15,382 nucleotides of DNA from JAIVGV01 sp035295985 (GTDB taxonomy: Bacteria; Acidobacteriota; Blastocatellia; Pyrinomonadales; Pyrinomonadaceae). The notes below the pieces were generated by a model. The model was not told the DNA's origin and made no database searches. It saw nothing but the letters and a program-made list of their open reading frames with translations. The translations under genes were made by a program, and so were the position numbers. The stretch lies in NCBI GenBank assembly GCA_035295985.1, contig DATHBT010000077.1:1-15382 (forward strand). The letters run 5' to 3'. Positions 1 through 5,384 of this stretch are shown piece after piece (position 1 is the first letter of the stretch; every line of letters starts with the position of its first letter).

Positions 1-67
1 GCGCCGCCGCGGCGGCGGCGCAGAGCGTCAGCGCGACTGACACCGTTAAAGAGGCGAGCTTTCTCAT
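1..67 (-). CDS. Start of an exported protein (signal peptide only, cut by the window edge)
   Basis: Read on the minus strand from the ATG at 67-65, the first 22 codons give MRKLASLTVSVALTLCAAAA followed by more alanines. This is a textbook signal peptide: a basic n-region (RK), a hydrophobic core, and an Ala-rich stretch where signal peptidase could cut. A Cys at residue 16 also leaves a lipoprotein-like reading possible, but no clear lipobox is visible. The ATG lies 20 nt after the stop of the upstream gene (88-1719). It is preceded by AAGGGG four nt away and by GGAGA right after that stop, so the two genes probably share a transcript. The mature protein lies outside the window and its function is unknown. 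The GC palindrome at 1-21 is explained by GCC/GCG alanine codons. Confidence 0.6.
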   Translation of the reverse strand, partial: MRKLASLTVSVALTLCAAAAAA

Positions 68-87
68 ACGGCCCCTTGGATGTCTCC

Positions 88-1719
88 TCAGGGGAGAGCG
101 TTCGTCATGTAGTCGATGATGAGTCCGTTCTCCCTGTCAACGAGCAGCAGGTTGCGGCCGACGAAGCGGTACTTCACCTGCTTCGGGAGCTGCGGCAGCC
201 GGAGCAGCAGGGAGGGCGGCATCTCCAGCAGCTCTTTGGACTCCGGGTACGGGTGGTTCACGCGCAATAGCACGCCCTGCGTCTCGGCCTCGGAGACGGC
301 CTTGAGCAGTTCTGCGCGGTCTATCCCCCTGAACTCGTCACTGACGGCGGCGCGGATGAACTCCATCGCTTCGGGCGTGAAGATGTCGCCCTGGCGCGCC
401 CGGGTGCGCTCGGCCCGCACCGCCTCCTGGAATCTCATCTTGTGCGCCTCGATCTCCTCGGCCGAAGCCTCCTGCGAGAGCCGCGGCATCCTGTCTTCGA
501 GCGCCTCGCGCATCGCCACGTAATCGCGGACGCGCCCCTCGAACGTCGCGGCCGGCGCCCCGTAAGGCCCGGCGATCCTCGGCCGCGGCAGTGGTTCGAC
601 CGCCCGGCTCGACGCCACCTGCTCGCCCACGGCGGCCGCCGACTCATTCGTGGTAGTCATCAGTTCGGGCGCGGCAGCCATCTCGCCGCCCCGCAGTCGG
701 GTGAGCTGGCCGATCCTCTCGCGCAGCGCGCGCACATAGCCCCCGGCAACCTCCTCGATGTAGTGCGCCGCGCCGAAGGCGTCGCGTAGTTGTCTGTCGC
801 TCAGCCGCGAGAGGAGCGAGCCGATCCACGCCGCGTGCTCGACGGGGATGCCGCGCATCGCCGCCTCCTTCTTCACCTCGCCGCGGTAGTACTTCGGGTG
901 AAGAACCGAGAGGTGGCCGAACAGCCCGCGCGGCCGCGTGTCGAAGTCGAACTCAACGACCCCGTCCTTTTCGTCAACGCCTCGGACGAACTTGGTCGAA
1001 AGGAAATCTGCGAGATCGTTCTTCGAGCGTTTGCCGCCCATGCCGCCGGCGCGCCCGAGCGTCGCGCCCAGATCGGTCACCACGTAACGCGCCTCCACGC
1101 CGCGCCCGGTGTCCGTGTAGAGGATGTGGTTGTTACCCTTCCTGGCGTCGTAGTTGTTGAGGAGGATCATGAGCACCTTGAGGCCGCTCATCTCGCGCGT
1201 CCCTTCGAACGGGCTGTCGCGCCAGCTCCACTCCGGCCCCTCCTCGACGTTCGCACGCCGCGGCTCGAAGCGGGCGCCGCGCACCGTGTCGCCCGCGACG
1301 TACTCGCGCCCGCGCGACAGAGGCTTCATGCCCCGCACGCGCACCTTGTCGAAGTAGTAGGCCTCCTCGGCGAAGTAGCCGACGGCCCAGACGAGGCGCG
1401 TCGCGACGGTCTCGGCCTGCGCCTCCGGGCCGAGCTTGACGCTCCACTCCGTGCCGCGCGCGTCGCGCACTTTGAACTTCGGCGACTCGCCGCCCTTCGT
1501 CTCCTTGACGAAGGTGAAAGGGGCCTTGGGCGCGAGGGCGGGCGAGCCGGGGCCGTAACGCAGATCGCGCCGGGAGATGTCGCCCGGATCGCGCCAGAGG
1601 GCGGCCGGGGCCTGTCTTCCGCCCTTCTTCTCCGATTTCTGAGCGCGCGCGGCCGGCGCGAGCAGCAGGCAGGCGGCAGCCAACAGGCAGGCTTTAAGGG
1701 TCGTTCTCGGTATTCGCAT
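88..1719 (-). CDS. Exported protein with an atypical kinase-like domain fused to a C-terminal domain of unknown function
   Basis: 543 residues. Residues 1-26 are a signal peptide (basic n-region, Leu/Ala core, APAARA-Q cleavage-like site), so the protein is predicted to be exported. Residues about 68-340 carry a pattern reminiscent of HipA/Fam20/PI3K-like kinase folds. They include VKLG with Lys95, AETVATRL with Glu103 as a possible helix-C partner, a catalytic-loop-like LLNNYDARKGNNHIL (Asp191, Lys194, Asn196/197), and VVTDLGATLG with Asp216 as a DFG-like metal ligand. A polar linker (about 345-392) leads to a second domain (about 393-543) ending KYRFVGRNLLLVDRENGLII. That ending resembles small exported acidobacterial proteins I recall only in outline. 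The start is supported by GAGGGGG about 7 nt upstream of the ATG. The kinase reading is inference from motifs, without a glycine-rich loop, so a pseudokinase or an unrelated fold is possible. The gene is probably cotranscribed with the next exported protein (1-67). Confidence 0.75.
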   Translation of the reverse strand: MRIPRTTLKACLLAAACLLLAPAARAQKSEKKGGRQAPAALWRDPGDISRRDLRYGPGSPALAPKAPFTFVKETKGGESPKFKVRDARGTEWSVKLGPEAQAETVATRLVWAVGYFAEEAYYFDKVRVRGMKPLSRGREYVAGDTVRGARFEPRRANVEEGPEWSWRDSPFEGTREMSGLKVLMILLNNYDARKGNNHILYTDTGRGVEARYVVTDLGATLGRAGGMGGKRSKNDLADFLSTKFVRGVDEKDGVVEFDFDTRPRGLFGHLSVLHPKYYRGEVKKEAAMRGIPVEHAAWIGSLLSRLSDRQLRDAFGAAHYIEEVAGGYVRALRERIGQLTRLRGGEMAAAPELMTTTNESAAAVGEQVASSRAVEPLPRPRIAGPYGAPAATFEGRVRDYVAMREALEDRMPRLSQEASAEEIEAHKMRFQEAVRAERTRARQGDIFTPEAMEFIRAAVSDEFRGIDRAELLKAVSEAETQGVLLRVNHPYPESKELLEMPPSLLLRLPQLPKQVKYRFVGRNLLLVDRENGLIIDYMTNALP

Positions 1720-1957
1720 AAATCAGCCCCCTCTCACGGTTACTCAGTCCGCGAAGCGGCCCCGGCCCCTCGCTCCGGGGAGGCGAAAGCGTACAGTCCC
1801 CCGCACCGTCCCGGCCGGGTGACGTAGCGAAGCCCTACAGTTCGGGGAGAGTTCTGTGTAAGGGGTGCGACTGCCGTGCCAGCCGGGGCGTTTGAGGGTT
1901 CGCCGGGGGCCGCCCGTCTGATGGAGAGACTTTCGGTTGTGTTTGGGAAGTGGGTTC

Positions 1958-2018
1958 AACCACGGAGGCACGGAGGCACAGTTAAGGAGAGGGTCTGTGC
2001 CTCCGTGCCTCCGTGGTT
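1958..2018. repeat. Perfect 23-bp inverted repeat with a 15-nt loop (dispersed palindromic repeat candidate)
   Basis: The left arm is 1958-1980 and the right arm is 1996-2018. They are exact reverse complements, with the loop at 1981-1995. Each arm contains two copies of the 8-mer CACGGAGG followed by CACA, giving an internal 8-nt period. It lies in the non-coding stretch 1720-2103, 85 nt beyond the end of the ABC permease gene. The CACGGAGG-CACGGAGG wording resembles a repeat I recall from intergenic regions of several unrelated bacterial phyla. No U-run follows on either strand, so it is not a canonical intrinsic terminator, although a stem this strong could still stop or stabilise a transcript. 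Confidence 0.8.
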
Positions 2019-2036
2019 AATCTCCTCGTCGTACAA

Positions 2037-2090
2037 CCGTCCGCGACCCGCCTTCGCCTTTCGCGCCGCGAACCGCACTCTGGCGGACGG
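2037..2090 (-). terminator. Nested inverted repeats after the ABC permease gene (possible terminator)
   Basis: An outer 8-bp pair (2037-2044 with 2083-2090, CCGTCCGC/GCGGACGG) encloses an inner 6-bp pair (2060-2065 with 2067-2072, TTCGCG/CGCGAA). The structure starts 13 nt past the permease stop. On the minus strand the sequence after it is TTGTACG, a weak U tract at best. It may fold at the 3' end of the padR-permease transcript, but the inner loop of one base is sterically poor, so the call is tentative. The rest of the gene-free stretch 1720-2103 shows only a small CCCCGG/CCGGGG pair at 1760-1780 and the large palindrome. It must also hold the promoter of the 88-1719 gene, which I could not pick out. 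Confidence 0.25.
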
Positions 2091-2103
2091 CGGGGCAGGC
2101 GGC

Positions 2104-4815
2104 TTATTCGTACCTGAGCGCGATCATCGGATCGACCTTGGTCGCGCGCCGCGCGGGGACGAAGCTGGCGAGTAGGCCCGCGAAGACGAGCACGACGGGG
2201 ATGGCGACGAACGTCAGCGGATCGGTCGCGCTGATGCCGAAGAGCAGGCTCTCCATCACGCGCGTCAGCGCGAAGGCGGCGACGAGGCCGATGCCGACGC
2301 CGACGAGGATCAGTTTCAGCCCCTGCCCGACCGCGAGTTTGAGCACGTCGCCGCGCTGCGCGCCCAGGGCCATCCGCACGCCGATCTCGTGCGTGCGCTG
2401 CGCGACCGAGTAAGACATCACGCCGTAGATGCCGACGGCGGCGAGGAGCAGGGCGACGCTCCCGAAGACGCCGAGCAGCAGCGTGCTGAAGCGCTGCCGC
2501 GCGAGCGACGCGGATAGAACCTCTTCCATCGTCCGCACGTCCGAGACGGGCTGATCCCTGTCTATCGACCACACGGCCCCGCGCACGGCGGACGCCAAAC
2601 TCATCGGCTCCACGCTCGTGCTCACCAGCAGGTAGCGCGGCGCGAAGATCGACCACCCCTGCGCGTAAGGGACGTACATCTGCGGCTTCGGCTCGGCCGC
2701 AAGCTCCACCTGTCGCACGTCGCGCGCGACGCCGACGATAGTCACCCAGTCGTCCGGGTTGGTCGAGGTGGCGTCGCCCGGCGTGATGCGCTTCCCCAAG
2801 GGGTCTTCGCCGGGGAAGTGCCTGCGGGCCATCGTCTCGCTGATGACCGCGACGTTGGGCGCGTCGGCGCGGTCGCGCTCGTCGAGGGCGCGGCCTTGTA
2901 GTAGCTGGATGCCCATCGCGCGGAAGTAGTGCGGGTGGACGGCGCGGGTGACGACCACGTTCCTGCGGCCCTCGCCGGGCGCGGGGTCGGGCCGCCCTTC
3001 GATGCTGAACCCGGTCGAGTCGCCCTGGCGCACGAGCGGTATCCAGTTGGTGACGGCCGCGGATTTGACGCCCGGAAGGGCTTCGACGCGGCTCACCATC
3101 TCGTCGTAGAAGGCCGCGCGCCGCTGCGAGTCGGGGTACTTGTTGCGCGGGAGCACGACGCTCATCGTCAGCAGGTTGTCCGCGCTGAAGCCGGGATCGA
3201 CGGAGCGGAGGCGCATGAAGCTGTTCATCAAAAGCCCCGCGCCGATGAGCAGGACGAGCGAGACGGCGACCTCCGCGACGACCAGCGCGGCCCGCACGCG
3301 GTTCCCGCGGCTCCCCTGCGCCGAATCCCTGCCCCCCTCCTTCAGCGTCTCGTTCAGGTTGAACTTCGACGCCTGCAGGGCCGGGGCCAGGCCGAAGACG
3401 AGGCCGGTCAGCAGCGAGACGAGCAGCGTGAAGCCGAGCACGCGCGCGTCCAGCGCGATGGAGCGGACTTGCGAGATGTTTTCGGGGATGAAAGTTTTGA
3501 GCAGCCCGACGCCCCACACCGCCAGCAGCAGGCCCACCGCGCCGCCGAGCGCGGCGAGCAACACGCTCTCCGTCAGGAACTGGCGCACGAGGCGCAGCCG
3601 GCTCGCGCCGAGGGCGATGCGCACGGCGATCTCCTTCTGGCGCACGGCCGCGCGCGCGAGCAGCAGGTTGGCGACGTTGGCGCAGGCGACGAGCAGCACG
3701 AACCCGACCGCGCCGAGCAGCACGAGCAGGGCCGGGCGTATGTCGCCCACGAGGTGCTCTTGCAGCGGAACGACCGTCGCGCCGAGGTCGGCGTTCTGTT
3801 CGGGGTACTGCTGCCGGAGGCGCGCGGCGATTGCCGTCATCTCCGCCTGTGCCTGCCCGACCGAAACATTAGGCTTCATGCGCGCGACCACTTGCAGGTA
3901 GTGGCTGCCGCGGTTGGCCGCCTGCTGCTGCGTGAACGCGATGGGCGCCCACACCTCGTCCTTCGGGTCGGGGAACTGGAAGTGCGCCGGCATGACGCCG
4001 ACCACCTCGTGGTTCTCGCCGTTCAGGTTGATTTGTCGGCCGACGATCTTCGGGTCGCCCCCGAAGCGGCGCTGCCACAGGCCGTGGCCGATGACGACGA
4101 CTTTGTTCGCGCCGGGCGCGTCCTCCTGCGGCAGGAACGCGCGGCCCAGTTGCGGCTCGACGCCCAGCAGCGGGAAGAGCGAGGCCGAGACGAGGCGGCC
4201 GGTCAGCCTTTCGGGCTCGCCGACGCCCGTCAGGTTGAAGCTCTGATCGGCGATGGCCGCCATGCCCTCAAAGACCTGGTTCTGGTCGCGCCAGTCGATG
4301 TAGTTGGCGACGGCCGGCGTGTCGCGCGGGAAGCCCGCCTTGGCGTTCTCCTCCCACACCGTCACGAGTCTTTCCGGGTCTTTGTAGGGGAGCGGGCGCA
4401 GCAGCACCGTGTTGACGACCGAGAAGATCGCCGAGTTCGCGCCGATGCCGAGCGCGAGCGCGACGACGGCGACGGCCGTGAAGCCGGGGTTTTTCAAGAG
4501 CACGCGCACGGCGTAGCGCGCGTCCTGCCAGAAGTCTGCGAACACGTTAGTCCTCCTCTTCGTCGCGCCCGGCACGACCGGGTTCTGCTCGACAGCGCGC
4601 TCAACGCGGCGTAGCTCCTCGGCCAGCAGGTCGCTCTCCGCCAGCTCGACGAGCGCCGCCCGGCGCGCCTCCTCCTCCGTCGCCCCGCCGCGCAGCAGCT
4701 CCTCGTAGCGGTCGTCGAGGTGCTGGGCCAGCTCCTCGACGATCTCCGCCTCGCGCGTCGGCGCGAGACTGAGGCCCGAGAGCCGCCGCCTGATCTCAGG
4801 TTTCCAGTCAGGCAT
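2104..4815 (-). CDS. ADOP-family ABC transporter permease (MacB/FtsX type, duplicated)
   Basis: 903 residues. Residues 1-80 form a charged helical prefix (EIVEELAQHLDDRYEELLRG) typical of permeases paired with PadR regulators. A first transmembrane helix (about 111-138, starting GFTAVAVVALALGIGANSAI) leads into a MacB-type periplasmic core domain (about 140-355). A three-helix FtsX block (about 360-485, including VRQKEIAVRIALGASR) follows. The second half repeats the plan, with a helix at about 508-532, a periplasmic domain, and a final FtsX block from about 775 ending ARRATKVDPMIALRYE. The duplicated 8-helix layout and length match the acidobacterial duplicated orphan permease family. Members act in the inner membrane and usually lack an adjacent ATPase, as here, so substrate and partner are unknown. 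The start codon overlaps the padR stop (ATGCCTGA), implying translational coupling. The family call is firm; a role in export or stress defence is inference from MacB relatives. Confidence 0.93.
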   Translation of the reverse strand: MPDWKPEIRRRLSGLSLAPTREAEIVEELAQHLDDRYEELLRGGATEEEARRAALVELAESDLLAEELRRVERAVEQNPVVPGATKRRTNVFADFWQDARYAVRVLLKNPGFTAVAVVALALGIGANSAIFSVVNTVLLRPLPYKDPERLVTVWEENAKAGFPRDTPAVANYIDWRDQNQVFEGMAAIADQSFNLTGVGEPERLTGRLVSASLFPLLGVEPQLGRAFLPQEDAPGANKVVVIGHGLWQRRFGGDPKIVGRQINLNGENHEVVGVMPAHFQFPDPKDEVWAPIAFTQQQAANRGSHYLQVVARMKPNVSVGQAQAEMTAIAARLRQQYPEQNADLGATVVPLQEHLVGDIRPALLVLLGAVGFVLLVACANVANLLLARAAVRQKEIAVRIALGASRLRLVRQFLTESVLLAALGGAVGLLLAVWGVGLLKTFIPENISQVRSIALDARVLGFTLLVSLLTGLVFGLAPALQASKFNLNETLKEGGRDSAQGSRGNRVRAALVVAEVAVSLVLLIGAGLLMNSFMRLRSVDPGFSADNLLTMSVVLPRNKYPDSQRRAAFYDEMVSRVEALPGVKSAAVTNWIPLVRQGDSTGFSIEGRPDPAPGEGRRNVVVTRAVHPHYFRAMGIQLLQGRALDERDRADAPNVAVISETMARRHFPGEDPLGKRITPGDATSTNPDDWVTIVGVARDVRQVELAAEPKPQMYVPYAQGWSIFAPRYLLVSTSVEPMSLASAVRGAVWSIDRDQPVSDVRTMEEVLSASLARQRFSTLLLGVFGSVALLLAAVGIYGVMSYSVAQRTHEIGVRMALGAQRGDVLKLAVGQGLKLILVGVGIGLVAAFALTRVMESLLFGISATDPLTFVAIPVVLVFAGLLASFVPARRATKVDPMIALRYE

Positions 4816-5161
4816 GTTCCGCCCCCGTGATGCGGTTGATCGCCTCGACGAACTCGCGCCAGGTGTGGCGCTGCGCGGCGAGTACCTTCCTGCCCTCCGG
4901 GGTGAGCCGGTAGAAGCGGCGGCGGCGCTGCCCCTCCTCGACCCAGCGCCCCTTGATCCAGCCGCGCTGCTCCAGCCGGTAGAGCAGCGGGTAGAGCGAG
5001 GCCACGTTGAAGCGCACCACGCCCTCCGAGCGCGTCTCGATGAGCTTGCTGATCTCGTAGCCGTGGCGCGGGCGCGCCTCGACCAGCGACAGGATCATCA
5101 GCTCGGCGCTGCCCTTCTTCAGCTCGCGGTCGAACATCTGGGTGATATGTGACATAGCCAT
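4808..5161 (-). CDS. PadR-family transcriptional regulator
   Basis: 117 residues from the first ATG, or 115 from the second in-frame ATG at 5155-5153. The protein is a PadR winged helix-turn-helix. It shows DRELKKGSAELMILSLVEAR (about 10-30), then RHGYEISKLIE with the family's GYEI motif, FNVASLYPLLYRLEQRGWIK (about 51-70) as the recognition region, and a basic wing RRRRFYRLTPEGRKVL (about 79-94). The short C-terminus fits small PadR dimers. Family members usually repress their own operon until a ligand binds; the ligand here cannot be read from sequence. The gene overlaps the ADOP permease start by 8 nt, a very common acidobacterial pairing. No Shine-Dalgarno sequence precedes either ATG, and the promoter position favours the second ATG as a leaderless start, so the true protein may begin MSHITQMF. 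Confidence 0.93.
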   Translation of the reverse strand: MAMSHITQMFDRELKKGSAELMILSLVEARPRHGYEISKLIETRSEGVVRFNVASLYPLLYRLEQRGWIKGRWVEEGQRRRRFYRLTPEGRKVLAAQRHTWREFVEAINRITGAEHA

Positions 5162-5190
5162 AGATTACTGAGAACGATATGCCGCGTCAA
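5162..5190 (-). promoter_or_regulatory. Sigma70-like promoter of the padR-permease operon
   Basis: On the minus strand a -35 box TTGACG (5190-5185, five of six consensus bases) is followed after exactly 17 nt by a -10 box TAATCT (5167-5162). The -10 box keeps the key T, A and final T. The expected transcription start is near 5155, the A of the second in-frame ATG of padR. GATATG occurs twice as a direct repeat on the plus strand (5144-5149 and 5176-5181), bracketing the -10 box, and could be part of a PadR operator. That last point is weak. Confidence 0.55.
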
Positions 5191-5304
5191 AAGGTTCCTG
5201 CCCCGGCCCGCGCCGGACAGGCCCGCCGAACCCGCGGCGCGCAGTTTTCCGGGCGCGTGCAGGCACGGCCGCGCCCAAGTTTTCCTGTCCCGGCCACGCC
5301 CCTT

Positions 5305-5320
5305 CGCGCTACAATCCGCG
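5305..5320 (+). promoter_or_regulatory. TACAAT promoter-like box before the kinase operon
   Basis: TACAAT (5310-5315) is five of six bases from the -10 consensus and stands out in GC-rich surroundings. It sits between CGCG arms (5305-5308 and 5317-5320). The 12-mer CGCGCTACAATC (5305-5316) recurs exactly at 13507-13518 before nadE. No good -35 box is found at 16-18 nt. It lies 69 nt before the first kinase start, in the 223-nt gap that also carries the divergent padR promoter. The rest of that gap (5191-5384) is GC-rich and shows no other clear signal. Confidence 0.5.
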
Positions 5321-5384
5321 GCGACGCGCCCGCCCCCACGGCGCGGCCCGCCGCGCGCGCGGGGGCCGCCCACGAGTCGCCCGG

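Noticed and set aside
1..21. Perfect GC inverted repeat GCGCCGCCGC/GCGGCGGCGC as a hairpin or terminator
   Set aside because: On the minus strand it is a run of GCC/GCG alanine codons in a signal peptide, which fully explains the symmetry.
790..1827. Plus-strand frame of 345 codons opposite the exported kinase-like gene
   Set aside because: Its composition is that of an antisense shadow; the minus strand has a signal peptide, a ribosome-binding site and structured motifs.
1744..1971. Minus-strand 75-codon reading frame in the gene-free stretch
   Set aside because: It begins inside the left arm of the palindromic repeat, has an Arg/Pro-rich composition typical of chance frames in GC-rich DNA, and shows no recognisable domain.
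1961..2018. Short CACGGAGG repeats as a CRISPR remnant
   Set aside because: The repeats are directly adjacent 8-mers in inverted arms, with no spacers of regular length and no cas genes nearby.
1876..2175. Plus-strand 99-codon reading frame across the palindrome
   Set aside because: It runs antisense into the end of the ABC permease gene, and its sequence comes from the repeat (RVCASVPPWL).
2929..4614. Long plus-strand frame of 561 codons opposite the ABC permease
   Set aside because: Its Arg/Asp/Glu/His-rich, low-complexity composition is the usual antisense shadow of a GC-rich gene; the permease on the other strand has full family architecture.
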